Assembly (NCBI GenBank): GCA_018287875.1
Contig: JAGVVL010000002.1
Location: 5,580,001 to 5,644,000, forward strand
Reading direction: 5' to 3'
Length of the DNA stretch: 64,000 nucleotides
From: Nigrospora sphaerica
Lineage: Eukaryota > Ascomycota > Sordariomycetes > Amphisphaeriales > Apiosporaceae
The notes beneath the pieces were generated by a model that did no database searches, was not told the origin of the DNA, and worked only from the letters and a program-made list of their open reading frames with translations. A program made the translations under genes and the position numbers. This document shows, in pieces, positions 1-13,046 of the stretch (within the stretch, counting starts at the first letter, position 1; each line of letters begins with the position of its first letter).

Positions 1-2094
1 CGGACCTGCAACCAGATGGAAGAAAGTACTCTTACTGTTCTCGGTCGAGAGATTGAGTGAATCCCCTAGCTCAGGTGTGAAACGGGCCACCTCTGCGCAT
101 AAGGGCATCTTCATCCCCAGTGTTCCGACAGGGGCCGGGGGGAGGAGGGTCCAGCCGAACCGAGAGCCGGCCAGGATAGCCGTAGTCTCTGCCGGGCAGG
201 GGAAGGACAGGCCCTGGAGAGGCTCGCCCTGGCCGGGATACCGCCGCTTGGGGGTAATGGAACGAGAAGGTGGTGACGGGATGATGAGCAGGTCTCATAG
301 GTGTCGGGCGATTGTCCGGCGCTGAACTCTGCCGTTGGACTAGGCCGCTCTAGCGTGATTCTCCGTCCTCATCGTCCGTCATGCACATGGTTTTGCATAG
401 GGCCCCCAGGCTGCCAGGTTTTCCCGAACGGGCAGCCCCCCGAGCTGGAGTCTTAGGGCCAACCTAAGTAAAGTGGCCGGCGGTGGCTGCGGGCCAGTCG
501 TTCGAAATTGGGCAAATATCTTACGACAACGAAGCTGCTGGCGGGCCCAGGCTAAGCAGACACAGACCAAATAAACCCATGCCGCTCGTGATGGATGGAC
601 CTTGTTGTTCTTGTTGTTCTGGCCGGGGCGGGGCGTTGCAGCCGGAGCCGAGCGTGGACGGGCGATGGAAGCTCGATCTCCCGATCTGCCCATGGTCTCC
701 CCGCGTCCTATGTCACTTTTCTTCTTGCGGCTGTCAAGCTCACGTCTTCGTGTGTAGAGAGACACCAAGCTTCGTGGAGGCCATGCCGTCCGGTAGAGGC
801 GATCCGGATGGACAGTCTCGGTCTTGTCAACCCAAGCAAACACGCCGCCGCTGGCTCCGAACCCCGCGCACAAAAAAGTATGTGAACGACGCCGGGGACG
901 CCTCGCTGCATTGTCCGTTTACGGTTTGGTGCAATCGCAGCGCGCGTGGCAGAGGGAGCCGCGACTTGGAAATCCCGGACCGCCGGCGTTGGTGGCACCA
1001 CGAGGATCAACCCTCCTCGTTTTCCTCCTTAGTAGGCGCGGCGCCGTAGATCAATCACACCAGCCCCCTTGCGTTCCATCCAGGCGCCTGCAGCTTGCTG
1101 GCTCTTTCCGGTGCCCGTCTTTGGCCGGGGTGGGTGCTGTGGTAGGCGGGAAGTGGGTGATGCTGATGGATCATGGGTCTGCATACGAGATCCCATCCCA
1201 CCGGAGAGGGACCGTGACTTGTTAACCCTTCATTCGGCCCCTTCATTCAGCCCCGAGCAGCCCCAACACAACCAATGCCTTCCCGCTGATGAGACCCGAG
1301 TCCCGCCCCGGTGGTTGCCAAGGGCGATCTTGGTCGTTCGTCACAAGGGTGCAACGTGGAAACAGGCACCGGAACTCGGCCGTGATGCACCTCCAGTGGA
1401 GACTGAGGCTGCGACCTGCGTCTTTCCATCTCTCCCTTGGGACCTTTTGAACCGAGAGGGGGCATCGAGTCGAACCAAGGTTTCATCGAAAACTGCCCAA
1501 TCGCTATCGCCATCCCCTCCCCTTCGGTTCTTCTCCCGGGCTCGCTTATCGTCAGTACTTCTACTATGGGAAATGCCCGCGCTACTCAACCAAGCACTTA
1601 CCGCTGGCCGCTTGATTTTCTAGGTATGTATCCTTCTGTCACCACCAATTCCCGAACACCACCGCCGCGCTAGGCTGCATCTCCCGACGCCGCCGTCCTC
1701 GTTAGCCTCTGAGACGGCGGCTGGCAACGGTTCCCTCGCGACAATCCCCCAGTAGGAACGCCGCCTTCTTAAACATCCGCTCGTGCCCCTATCGGCTCGC
1801 TCACCTGGGAGTCGCCGTCCCAGAGTCCAGGGCGAACGAGACGGGATAACCTGCTCGAGTTGGAGAGTGGGATGAAGGGGAATATCTGTATGCATGCATG
1901 GATAATACGACTACAAAGTAAAATCTGGCTTGTGTGTGCCGAATCGAAGACTGCTTGATGTCACCGTCGAGCGGTGCCGCCAAGAGTCGTCGTAGTGTCT
2001 TTTCTTCCGCCTCGGTTGCCCCGTCCTTCCTTTCCCGCCCCCGTCCTATCGGCCCTGTGGTGTTGCCCGCCTTCTCTCACTACACCCGCTCCAT
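1..2094. other. Left edge, no supportable gene
   Basis: About 2.1 kb of GC-rich sequence. Open frames of 60-197 codons occur on both strands, but they overlap one another, lack recognisable domains and show no consistent splice structure. The right end is the 3' flank of the minus-strand GRAM/VASt gene. An exon or UTR of a gene lying left of the window cannot be excluded. Confidence 0.6.
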
Positions 2095-5000
2095 TCACGC
2101 CTCGTCGGCGCTCTGCGTGGGTCGTACGTGCACATTGCCCGCCGACCCTCGGCTGGTACCCCGTTCAACCCTCTTTCGGTCGTGCACCTCTTTTAAAACG
2201 TGCAGTTTTTCCTCCGTGATGCGGATGGCCTCCTCGATCTCGCGCTCGTTCATGCGCTCCTCGCGCAGCTTCTCATCAAACGTTCGGGGCTCCACGACTT
2301 GTTTGCGGATAGGCGGTGCGCCCTCCGCCATTCGATGCAGTCCTACGCGCTCCTCGAGCCAGTTCCACAGATCGGCCTCCTCCCGACGCCATATTTCTTC
2401 GTACGCCACGATGCGATCCGGGTGGCTCAGAAAGCTGACGCTGTGCCCGTACCCAGGCCCGGCCTGTCGCGGAGAGAATCCGAACCCAAACCACGATGCC
2501 ACGAGGAGGCCGACAAGCAGGCCGTAGACGACGTTGCCCGTCAGAATGGGCGCGAGCATGTCCATGACGGGGCTCAGAATGTCGTGAAGAGGCTCCAAAG
2601 GGCCCCAGTCGGCCTTCTTGGCCACTGTCGACGTCTTCGCCCCGGCCGGGGACTCATCAGAAGTCTCGGCCGACTTGCCCTTACCCTTCTTCTTCTTTCC
2701 CTTCGCACCCCCACCGTTCGCCATCGGCCCCCGGGACCGAGAAGTCACGGCAGCCTTGATGCTGGCGAACAAGTCCTTGCAGTACTGCGTCTGGCCGTCG
2801 TTGGCGCCTTTCTCGATCGGTCCTGCGCATGGGTCAGCATACTGGATTTCGTACCTCCACAAACGGAATCACTCACCCTTGAGCCAACTTTTGCCAGTCC
2901 ATTCAATGGTACAGTTGACTTGGATTCGCGTTCCGTTGTTCTCAGCCCAGCTGAGACAGTACCTTGTTTTGACGCTGAAGACATTACCACTCGGTACGTC
3001 GGGGTTTTGCACCGCCACCAGGACATTGACAGACTTCTCGAGATCAATGGCTTCAATGGTTTCCGAGACCACACACTTCGTCTGCTTGGGCCCGATCGGG
3101 GCATTCAGCGGCTTAATGTACGTGAAAGCCCGCGTTTTGTTGTCTTGCGTCAAACCAGTCTTGTCCTCCATTTGCAGATCCGTGCACTTTTGCTCGCCCG
3201 TGAGCCACTTCGCCATGAAGTTGACCGAAGCCGGCCCGAACATCAGGTTGTACACCTTTCCGAGAGGAGCAGCAATCACCTCGTCAGCCAGGAACTTGTC
3301 AAAGTGCGACGCCGCATCGCCACACTCGGTGGGGGCGTGGGCTGCCGGGCCAGGATAGTCCTTTTCGCCAGTCGGTGCAGCCGCGCCATCCTGGGGTTTC
3401 GCCGAGACGCCGTTGGCGGGGAACGCTCCTGACGCCTTGCGGCCGGCGGCCTTTTCTCCCTCGGCGTCGACGGGGCTCGTTTCGGTTTGCAGCGTCATCT
3501 GGCCCGCATCGTCATCTTCTTCGTCCTCGTCGTAGACGTCGTCTCCGGATACGCTTCCTTCGTCCTCGTCGGCGATCTCGGAACCGGATCCGCTGTTGTC
3601 CGCGGGCGCTTCCAAGTCATCAACCTTCTCTGTTTTGTCGCCGCCCGTCTCGTCAATGGAGACACCATTCAGCGAGCTGCGCAAAGTCGGGTGGCCCAGT
3701 TTCCAGATGTTAACTATCAAGTCGTAGGTCGAGTCGCGACTGGCAAAGCTGGCAAACACATGCTTGGCGTGCAACGTCGAGATCATCAAGCCATTCTTGA
3801 AGAGCAGGGCTGTGCTTCTCTTCTCGACGGACACTATCTCATCGAAGCTCATAACCAGCGTTGTCACCCAGCCGAAAATGTTGCTGCTGAAACACAGATG
3901 GCCTTCAGACACATAAAGTCGACCGTGGGCGAGGATTTCCCTCTGCAAAGCACAGCTATAGTCTTCGATCAGGTAGTCGTCGTCCGGCACACTTTTAAAC
4001 AGGGCGTGGAAGTCCCGGTTGCGCTTCTTACTCGCCACAGCAAAGCCCGTGAGCTTTGGTACACTACCAGCGGCCTGGGGATGAGCAACCGAAGCGTTCG
4101 CAGCGGCGATGGCTGCTCCGATCGTGCCGGTGGTGTTGGCGGTACCGCTGGTACTGCCTCGCTTCCGCCTTTTGCCGATGGCGCTCCGGATGCTACTACT
4201 CCGCGTAACCCCCGTTTTGCCTTCGAAGACGCTGCCGGGAGGGCTCCGGTCGCTCATGGCAGCCGAATCATACAAAGACCGGGGCCTTGATCCCGGATCT
4301 TCGAACGTGGCATTGAGAGGCTCCGTAGGGGCGGAGTCCGATCGAGACCTCCCCTCGTGGACATGGTCGGGGAACTTGGATATCTGGGGAGCGGATGCAT
4401 TGTTATTGGGGTCCTGGATGCCGAGCTGCTCAAGGCTCAGATCCCCCTGCCCCAGCGTCCTGACCGCAGGTTCGCCCATTATTCTCTCTCCCGACTGGCC
4501 TGTCGACGATTCTACTTCGGCTGTATCGACGCCTTCTTCGCGTGGAGGTTCCGGAATAGAGTTGTTTTTTTGTTTGCTCCCACCGCTGCCGCTATTTGTG
4601 TTGTTGCTGAACGTGTTGGCGGCGTTCTGGGCAGCCGATATCATAGACGAGAAAAAGCCAGTGGTCGTCGGAGCCGGGCCGTTCTCGGGCGTGGGCGTCA
4701 AGGGTGCGAGGGTAAAGTTGGAGAGCTTGCTTGGTCCGATGCTGGTGCCGGAGCCCGATCTCATGCGCCGGTGCGACTTCGAGTTCCCCGAAGGCGAGAC
4801 GGTGATGTTGGGGATGGCGGGAAGATCGGTACTGCCGGCGCGGTCTCTTGACCCTTGATGTGCGTGTGTACGACCGGGGGGTGTAGGAGGGGTGCTGACA
4901 ATGGCAGGCGCCGCTTGGTCGCCCGAGGGCGGCGTGCGAGGCGGGACGGGGATGTCGCCGGGCGTACTGCTCTTTCGCCTATATGGTCTTTCGGAGGAGG

Positions 5001-5466
5001 CTACGTCCGGCGCATTGGGGTTGTACGGGGCGAAAGGTGTGCTGTTGGAGGATTCAGATGCCACGTCAACGTCGGCTTCGGCGTCGTGGGTCGTCGAGTC
5101 AGACTGGTCCGACTTCTGGCTGTTCACACTAGGGCTGGCACTGGAGTTGCGCTTGGCGCGGAAGACGCCCCTGAACCTGTCAGCAGGCGACCTCGAACGT
5201 CCCGAAGACTGGCTCGACGGTGGCAGCAAGGCCGTCTTGCTCGTCGACAGCCGACGAGGCGCCGAGTCGCTGTTGCCGTGGCCGAGACTATCAGACGACA
5301 CCTCGACCGAGTAGGAGGCAGAGCGGGAGAAGCTGCGGGGACGGCTAATGTCACGACTGTTGGTCGCCAGCGTGTCCAAATTCTGCACCTCGGGTGCGTG
5401 TTCGGCCTGGATAATAGGTGATGATGTCGTCAAATGCCCGATCTGTGACGGGTGCGTTGAAGGCAC
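2095..5466 (-). CDS. GRAM/VASt-domain membrane protein (LAM/Ltc sterol-transfer family), 5' end unresolved
   Basis: Exons 5466-2877 and 2822-2095; the 54-bp intron (GTGAGT...GCAG) joins codon GG|GA in frame. The visible product is about 1,105 residues. Residues 1-480 are Ser/Pro-rich and probably disordered. A GRAM (PH-like) domain lies at about 484-592, then an acidic linker, then a VASt (START-like) domain at about 718-890 that the intron splits. A Lys-rich stretch precedes one membrane span at about 956-978, and a charged coiled coil ends the protein. This order is that of yeast Lam/Ysp2 proteins, which are anchored in the ER and move ergosterol at membrane contact sites. Yeast Lam2 and Lam4 have two VASt domains; here there is one. 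The open frame begins with GTG and has a stop about 45 bases upstream, so the ATG must lie in an undetected upstream exon. Candidate acceptors are the CAG sites near 5410-5500. The domain call is firm; the N-terminus is not. Confidence 0.88.
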
Positions 5467-6668
5467 TGTGGGTCGCAGCAGTGATCTGCCAGGGGGCCTA
5501 TGGTATCAGTCCTCAACTGCCGAACCAGTGAAGGTGGGATTGGCCGCGCGGTCTCTTTTGCTTTCTCTCTCTCTTTGTCTCTCCTGTCCCGTGCGGGTGT
5601 GTGCGTGTTGCGCGTGTGTGTGTGTCTGCAAGAACGAGAATGGACACAGCAATGGCTAGGTAGGTTGGGGGGCAGAGAGTGAAGGGGAGGGCTATGTAAG
5701 TAGCTGAGGTGGGTAGAAGAATCTACAGAGACAGACAGCAATCAATCCATGCTAGGGGATGAAGTGACTGGTGGGCGCTGTGATGGATAGGGAGAGGGGC
5801 GCGGGAAATGGAGACGTAAGTCAACCAGGAGAAGGAGAATGATAGTCTGGACGAGGTGCCCAGGGCGTCCGTCGCACTCCTCGGAGCTCCATTCGTACTT
5901 TCAGAAGGGGAAACCTCAGCTGGGAGCTGGAACCTAGCGCCCCTGCTACGGGGCCAGGTACCTAGCCGGCTCGCAGTGGTAGGTGGAAGATCATCGCGGG
6001 CTGTCAAGGAGAAGCCCCAAGCTCCGCATCCCCCCCAAACTCGTCAATGACAGACAGGCAGGGCGGCGGGACGACAACCTAGTGTAGTATCTACTACTTC
6101 TAAGTTGCATGCCCTGTCCTTGTCCTGGCTGTCTTGCCTGTTAGGCCGGCACGAGTGCTCTGTCAACAGCAACGCAATGGGGAGCCCGGCGAAGCCACCA
6201 GAGAGGATTTGGTTCCACAGGATCATCCATCAAGGGTATGGGCCGGGCTGAGGGAGCAGGCAGCCAACTTTTAACTGTGAAGATCGTCCGCACGCTGCTT
6301 CAGGGGCTCGCCGGTAGATATGCAGCAGTGGGCGGTGCGGTAATGCAAGAGTACACCGAAGCCGGATGGATGCAAATCGGAACGCGCTCTCTGTAGATTG
6401 TGCATACACACACACGCACACATACACACCTACTCACTCGCACTCGCACACACGGGTAAATGTACCCACGTAAGGTAGTCCGTACGTATGTAGGTATGCA
6501 TGCCCGTGGAGAGAGGGGGGACGGGAAATAGAGGGAAGAGTGGGCGGTGAACTGTCACCACACACCCACGAGGGGACCCAGTCTGAGGGGGGGACAACGA
6601 TGGATGGATGGATGCTTCTGTTCGGGTGGGCTGCACAGCCAACGGTGTAACAATGAAACGTTAATAAC
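5467..6668. other. 5' flank of the GRAM/VASt gene, no clear gene
   Basis: It should contain the promoter and the missing first exon of the minus-strand GRAM/VASt gene. It holds GT-rich (about 5600-5635) and CA-rich (about 6400-6450) simple sequence and several short CTAGGTAGG motifs. No open frame here has a recognisable product. Confidence 0.5.
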
Positions 6669-6968
6669 TCACGACTCAGTCTCGTAGGCCTCGGAATATG
6701 GGGCGGGGCTCGCGTCGTCGTCGTCCGGGCCGTATTGCCAGTCTGCCCGGGGCTGTGATTGCGAGCCGCGTCTCTGCGTCTCCTCGCCGTCGTTGTCGGC
6801 GCTGGCTTTGGTGCTGCTGCTAGAGAGTCCACGGCTGTGCGGGCTTCGGCCGCGTGGCTGTTCGTCGGTGCTAACTGCCGATCCGAAACTCTCTCTCGAT
6901 GCTTGCTTTTTCCATGGTCGTCGAAGCAGTTTGCCCACCCGCGCGGCGGCGTTGTTAGTGTCATCCAT
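6669..6968 (-). CDS. Small hypothetical protein or 3' exon
   Basis: ATG at 6968 (GAC before it), 99 residues, ending in ETES before TGA. The product is hydrophilic: a basic start (RVGKLLRRPWKKQ), a Ser/Arg-rich middle and an acidic tail with DDDD. The same frame stays open upstream to about 7193 without an ATG. A good acceptor (TTCTTTGATCCTCTTGCAG, minus strand, near 7065) suggests this may be the last exon of a longer spliced gene, adding residues such as GKLPNLYNSDADYTQARHLG. I recognise no family. Composition looks coding, but the call is tentative. Confidence 0.3.
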   Translation of the reverse strand: MDDTNNAAARVGKLLRRPWKKQASRESFGSAVSTDEQPRGRSPHSRGLSSSSTKASADNDGEETQRRGSQSQPRADWQYGPDDDDASPAPYSEAYETES

Positions 6969-9035
6969 GTCGCGTGCGCGCTCTCCTAGATGGCGGGCTT
7001 GGGTGTAGTCGGCGTCGCTGTTGTAGAGGTTCGGGAGTTTTCCCCAAATGACTGCAAGTCGACCTGCAAGAGGATCAAAGAACCTTAGGAAGACTGTTCG
7101 GGTCGATTCCAGTACCCGAGTTACAGGTACGTCTTGTTGGGACCGACCTACACACCTATGAGGTAAGTGCGGTAGGTATGTGGTAGTAAACAATGGAGGT
7201 TAGTCCGTTTAGTAGACAGTAGGCGGACGGATGGGGACGCCTATCCGATAGGGGACCTACCAATCCCTCCGTGCCCTCCAGTAGCCAAGGTACTATGTAA
7301 GTATGTAGTAGACAAAGCTGAATGACGTTCGCCAGAGACACTGCTGTCGCCGGGGGCATGCAGTGTCGTCATTATCGGGTCTCGGCTTCGTATCGCGTGA
7401 GCTATGCTGGGTTGGGGAAGCCTAGGCCGCAACACCAGGCAGGGGGCCAATCCACGTCTAGATGCAATACCTGCAAGTTTACCTACATGTAGGTCGATTG
7501 GCAGGTCTTTGGTGACCAGAAAGGCGACTCGTTGTGCTGACGAAACAGGCTGAGGCCATTCGCAGCCGCATACTATGCACTACTTCGAAACGCACTAACC
7601 AGCAAACTACCTAGGTACCTACATAGCTAGGTAGTGCGCCCTCTATGCAAGGCGATGAGATGGACCGCCAATGCAACATCCATCAGTGGCATATCGTCCG
7701 GATCGTCCTCCACCAAATGAACCCCTAGAAACCGAGCCGCGTCGCGGTTCGTCTGTCCATCCATTCAACACTCTCTGCCAATCAGACGGTTACGGAAGCC
7801 CTGCTCGTGCCATGGGACCCCCGAACTGCTTCTCGGATTTCCAGAGCTTCGTTGGCCGGCTGGCGTTTCAATCCTCTGAAACTGTCTACCCTCCAGCCCA
7901 CCTACACGCACCGGCGCACACACCTTAACGAACGCCTGTGCGCACCCCTGTTTGTGGATTGCACCCTTGCTCCGTAATTATTTCTACCTTGCATCGTGCG
8001 TCCAGACCACGCCTTCCGCCCGGTACGCGGTGAGGCGGTCCCTTACGGAGGACTGACTGCCGTCGCCTAAGGGGTCCTAAGCTCAGCGCTGTTACGCAGA
8101 CCATTGTTATAGATTCGCGGCAGCGAGTGCACTCCAGGCGCCCTCGGTCGAGGTACCTATGCCCATCAAAAGTTAGTGGCCGTCTCTCAGCCTAAGTGAG
8201 GTCCATTGCCTTTCGATGCCAGCCGACGACATAACGATACCGCATACCTATTCCTTGAAGGTTCCAAGGTTTTCAAAAGGTGATAGGTACCGGGCGTCTC
8301 ACCCGCGGGCAGGTTGGTGCCATCTACCCCGCGATTACATAGAACCGCCAAAATAAGGAGAGGGGAGCTAAGCCGCCGTAAGGAACCGTGCTGCTGGAAC
8401 GAACTTCGGGCTTTCATTTACAGCATCAATTCGAATGGACGGGGCTCGGAAAAGACCTAAGGTTCATAGATCGAAGCATGGCCGAATTAAATTAGCATAC
8501 GAATATATGTACAGCCAACCGAGGTTGGCTTTGCGCATGCCATCGCCCGTATGAGTGGGAATCCCCCTTTCCGAGCCCCGATCTATGACCTACCTATATT
8601 TCCTTCTTCAGGTGATCGGCCTGGGCTGTAATAGGCTACGCTGTGTTCAGTGGACAAGAGGACATTTGGCACACGCCTGGAACGAGGCCATGGAAGATCG
8701 TTGTACCTATTGATTACATACAGGATTCCAGCTCTTATGCACCCACTGTGCCGACTGCCCCGCGCTGAGCATGACCAACCAGACGGCGTAGTAGATGAGA
8801 TGAAAGGGTTGTACCAGGTGACTAAGTCCCGTTCCGTCCAGCCAACTTGCGCTATTCCCCAGTTCCATTGCACGCTACTTGCATCATACCTCGTAGAGGT
8901 GTTGCGCCGACATCCGCCCTTCCCCATCAGCATCTACACCATTCAATTGCATTCCAACTCAAAGGTCGAGTCCTTCACGATAGCACCGCTGCGCACATTC
9001 CGAAGTCATCTGGCATCGCAGATGATCTGCCCAAC
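6969..9035. other. Gene-poor stretch, AT-richer
   Basis: Base composition is visibly richer in A+T than in the flanking genes. It contains scattered TACCTA/TAGGTA words, one of which forms a 30-bp hairpin at 7606-7635. The right end is the promoter of the MIT-domain gene. I see no supportable gene, apart from possible upstream exons of the small minus-strand gene. Confidence 0.5.
7606..7635. repeat. Short inverted repeat (ACTACCTAG / CTAGGTAGT)
   Basis: Arms at 7606-7614 and 7627-7635 are perfect reverse complements, nine bases each, around a 12-base spacer that itself contains GTAC. The same TACCTAGGTA vocabulary recurs in other non-coding parts of the window. No target-site duplication or coding content is visible. 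Confidence 0.7.
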
Positions 9036-10627
9036 ATGGAGGCCGCACCCCTCATCAAAGTAAGCCTCCGCTACCGGGGCGCCGAAGGTATACCTAGCTG
9101 ATGGATTGCCAGGCGCATGACCACGCACGAGCAGCATCGGAGGCCACGCACGCATCCAACTCAACAGTTGCCATCAACGAACACGCCCGAGCCGCGGGCG
9201 AATTCGCCAACGCCGCCAAGACGACTACCAGTGTCGAGGCACTGAGGACCCTACGACTCCTCGAGCAGCACCACCAGAGACTCTCCGAACTTCTCAAGCT
9301 GCCTCTGGAACGCCCCACCATTCAGGATGCCGCCGAGCATGGTTCGCAAAGCCCCCAAGAAAAGGAAGATGACAACTCGGCGGCACAAAGCTTGAAAAAC
9401 GAGGCGGCAACCGGCGAGAAGCAGCCTCAGCCCATGAAGAAATACCCGTCGCGCGAACTTGGCTCTTCCATCGCTAACAATCTGGCATCTGCCCGCGGCA
9501 TACGTTCGAAGTACCGCTCGTTGCCTCTAAGCCCCAGCGTGTCCAATGCCGAAGCACCCGGCAACGTGGAGAACGCATCGAGGCGGACGAGCTCGGCCTC
9601 CAAATACAAGATGCAGAATATGCTCGAGCATGCCGAGAGCCCAGAGCGAGCCCCCAGGCATAATAGCTTGGAACAGCGAAGTGCGACAGCTAATGTGACT
9701 TCGCCTAAACCGCAGGACGGCCACGCCAGCCCGGGGGACGAGGGTTTTTCGAAATTCTACAGTGCCTTTGGAAGCATTATCAACCGGATCTCCGCACCAC
9801 TTGCCTTCGCTGGGCTACCTCTGATGAACGAGCAGAATGATGAACCGGCCGCTCCGGTTGCCGAGCCTCCCGTAGCGCAGAAGAAGAACAGGTCAAGAGC
9901 ATCGGCATCCATCATCACGGAACCCGATCTCAGCACATTTTACTCCAAGGCCGCGCTCAAGGCCATCTCGCGCGACGGCCAGTCTGCAAATGACTCGTTC
10001 TACGTTGTGCCAACAAGCGGTCATACTGTCTCGTACGCCAACATCCTGACCTTTGCCGACAAGGAAAAGCGTCGGATGGAGGCATCTGGTCACGATTTCA
10101 GGTCAACAGGCCATGACGTGGACGATGAGGACTTTGTCGATGCCAGGGAATCCCAGGCACCGTCATCACCTGGGCTGAGGAGAAAAGCTGGCAAGGGCCC
10201 CGCTGACAAGGAGTTGAACAACGTGGTGGAGGAGCTTTACTTGGAGAACAAGAGTCTAAAGGAGGCCCTCGACCAGCAGAGCAAGCGTCTGCACGCTTTC
10301 GAGCTGATGTCGCAGAACCAGGGAATGCGGCTGGCCGAAAGCATGCGACTCATGCGCCCAGGGTCGCCAGCGGCGTCTCCGGCAAGCAAACCTGGGTCCG
10401 GCGAAGAAATGCTCAAAAAGAGGAACCAGGAATTGGAAGAACAACTGAGTCTATACACCAGACAGATGGATGACCTTCAGAAGGACTACAACAAAGCACG
10501 CGCCAACCTGGTCCGCTATCGAGAAAAGTGGGAACAGCTCAAGGCGGGTGCCAAGGCCCGACGGGCTGGAGTTCAGGGCAGTTCCGAGGCGACTGACGAG
10601 GCAGCCAAGTCACCAAGTCTGGCATGA
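9036..10627 (+). CDS. MIT-domain coiled-coil protein
   Basis: Exon 1 is only 24 nt (9036-9059, MEAAPLIK). A 53-bp intron (GTAAGC...CCAG, 9060-9112) follows, then exon 2 at 9113-10627. The product is 512 residues. Residues about 8-80 form an Ala-rich helical repeat (AHDHARAASEA...HARAAGEFANAA...LRLLEQHHQRLSELL) typical of MIT domains, which bind ESCRT-III tails on endosomes. A long polar region follows. Two coiled-coil segments lie near the C-terminus, at about 370-415 and 435-490 (for example ELEEQLSLYTRQMDDLQ). The tiny first exon is supported because it restores the start of the MIT helix and supplies the only ATG in place. Proteins of this layout are common in filamentous fungi, but I know of no characterised member. 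An endosomal or cytoskeletal adaptor role is inference. Confidence 0.78.
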
Positions 10628-13046
10628 GTCCAACTTGTTAGCGATATTTATGGACATGATGACTCACGACAGCAATGTTTCACATGGATTCTCACATGGT
10701 TTCGATAAGCCATTCATTGAGCAGCAAGCGCTCTACTGCAATAATCCGGTACAGGGGTAAGATTCCGAAACCGACCTCATGGAACTTGAAGCAGCCGCGT
10801 AGAAGGAATAGTGCCGAATACTAAGTTAAAGAGAAACGCATGGTTCTTTACAACGCCTGTGGACGGTAAGACCTTCTTGTATTAAGATATTCTTACGAGC
10901 AGTTTCTCTTCGTTTGGAGGGATGAATGTCGCGAGCCTTGCTAGCACTATTAAGGAATATTCGGCGGCTGATGGCGTTAGGTGCCGAGGCCATCGCGAGC
11001 CTCGCCGGCGGAGAGGGGGAACGGAGGGGGCGTATAATAGGTTTATATGAAGTTCCGCCGTCGGTTTTGCCAGAAAGCGGTCGTACGAGGCATCGCGACT
11101 ACGCCGTAGACGTCGCGCGACATTACGGCAATCTGTATTCCTGGCGGTGCTAAGCGCTAGCTCCAATTTCCTGCTTTTCACGACACCAGACTACGGAAAC
11201 CGCATGATACGGTGCTTGGTATGAAGACTCGGTCTTGTAGCCGATGCTCTCATATAAGTAGGAATTGTACTCAGATAAGTGCGTCTTGTTAGTCAGGGGG
11301 AAATGCGTACGGGGAAGCGGAAGTGAAGCTCAAATTGATGTACAATGTATGTGTGTACTAGCGAGCAGGGATATTGTTTGTGTTTCCAACGCTGGCTATC
11401 TAGTCATCTGTTGAAGACGTGAAGCGACATCTTATATAATGCTGTCTCTTGATCAGGCCGTCAGGAAACCGTAGGGCCGTCTTGGTACCACTGAAAACGC
11501 TGTTGAAAGGCTCATTAGAAATTTCTGACTTTGTATGAAGGTAGTACAGATTGCCCAATGGGTCAAAGCTAAGCTAGAAAAACCGCACCGAGCACAGCTT
11601 TGGTATATTATCAATCCGGTGCCGCTTTGTTTAGCCGCGTCATTAAGATAAAGTTTCAGATTAAGTATTGCCAGTGACAGTGATTCAATGTTGGCTATAG
11701 AAAGATAGTGCAAAACGAAGCTCGTGAGGGGAAGATTTCTGCCACAGGCAAACCCTAGATGCGTAAGAAAATCTGGTGGAAAGAAGCAGTTATGAGGTCG
11801 ATCCCAAGGGTATCAAAGGAACGGAAGGTCTCCGTAGTGAGTATCGTTGACTAGTAACTAGAGTAAGCGTACAAACAGAAGTGAAACTTAAAGAAACGCG
11901 GAAAACGAGTGTGTATTACAGGGGTTTGATGTTTTGCCGAAATAAAAAAAAAACTTGAAATCCGTATGCCTGTTCGTCTATTATAGAATGAATATAGGGG
12001 TTCCGTTTCATTGGTGGCTTCCCTCAATTGAGGGACCAAACAAGCGTCCCTACTCCTGTCTCATGATAGGTAGATAGCATTATAGAAATTTCTCATGACA
12101 TCTGCCAAGCCCCCTTTCAGAATGTGAACGGGAAGCTTCGGGTCATATAAGCTCGGGCAAAGTACTAAAGCGCACCATCTTGTGAAGGTGAGGTCAGACG
12201 GTGGCAATCCAAGTGATGGAGGGACACCTGGCACGGTTCGCTCATCTTACCTCTCTACTTCGTATCTCAGCTGATTCATGGCATCTCAAGTATAGTCCGA
12301 ACTTTCGACTGACTAATGAGCAGATAGCATTGAGACTATGGTGGCTCGAGAGTACATATGCAAAACATGAAGCATACGGCATCGCGGAGTATAGAACGCC
12401 TCTGTATCATCAAGTTCTATCAGAAAAATCCGAGGTCGTCACGTGCAGCAGAGATCGGGAAACGGAACACAAGCAACTCCCGCAAAGGGATGGGATCTTG
12501 AAAGACCTGGCAAATAAACGTTACTATGACCATGATGGAAGCTACCTCCAGAAGTCTCGAGACGAAACGAAGCTACAGGTGAGCACAATAGTTTCATGCT
12601 GTACGGGTGATGTTGAAATAGGATCTGCCAGCAGCACGCAGTTCAAAATCGAAAATGCTCAATGTGAAAACACATTCACTTACTCACTGTGGAGGGCAGG
12701 CGAGCATGTCCAAGTGAGAGGCGTAAACGATTCACACCGAGTATCCAAAAGGTGGTCGAGATTGAATAGAAACTAATTGATGTTCTCGGCTGGTACTTGA
12801 ATTGTAAGTGGAGGCGAGAAAAAAGTACCTAAGTACTTACCCGAGAGTACTTTAATTACTCGGTTGATCATGACGTGGGTCGCCAATTGCGAGGAGGCAG
12901 GTCTCCGATATAGCTTATCGGCGTTCTTATCGCCTTAGGCTGCTGGCTCACCTACCTACATTAGCCTTGCAGCTGCGACAGCTTCTCTCTGCCAGTCACT
13001 TCGCGCATCAATCCTCGTTGAGCGCGACACCCTCTGATCACGAACC
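10628..13046. other. AT-richer gene desert
   Basis: About 2.4 kb, clearly richer in A+T than the genes on either side. The longest open frame (ATG at 12216 to 12776, +, 186 codons) has no recognisable domain and poor composition. No terminal repeats or reverse-transcriptase or transposase motifs could be read. It could be a decayed, RIP-altered insertion, but no source element can be named. The last about 100 bases are the cyclin gene promoter. Confidence 0.5.

Noticed and set aside
12216..12776. 186-codon ORF in the AT-rich desert
   Set aside because: No domain, poor composition, no splice or promoter support.
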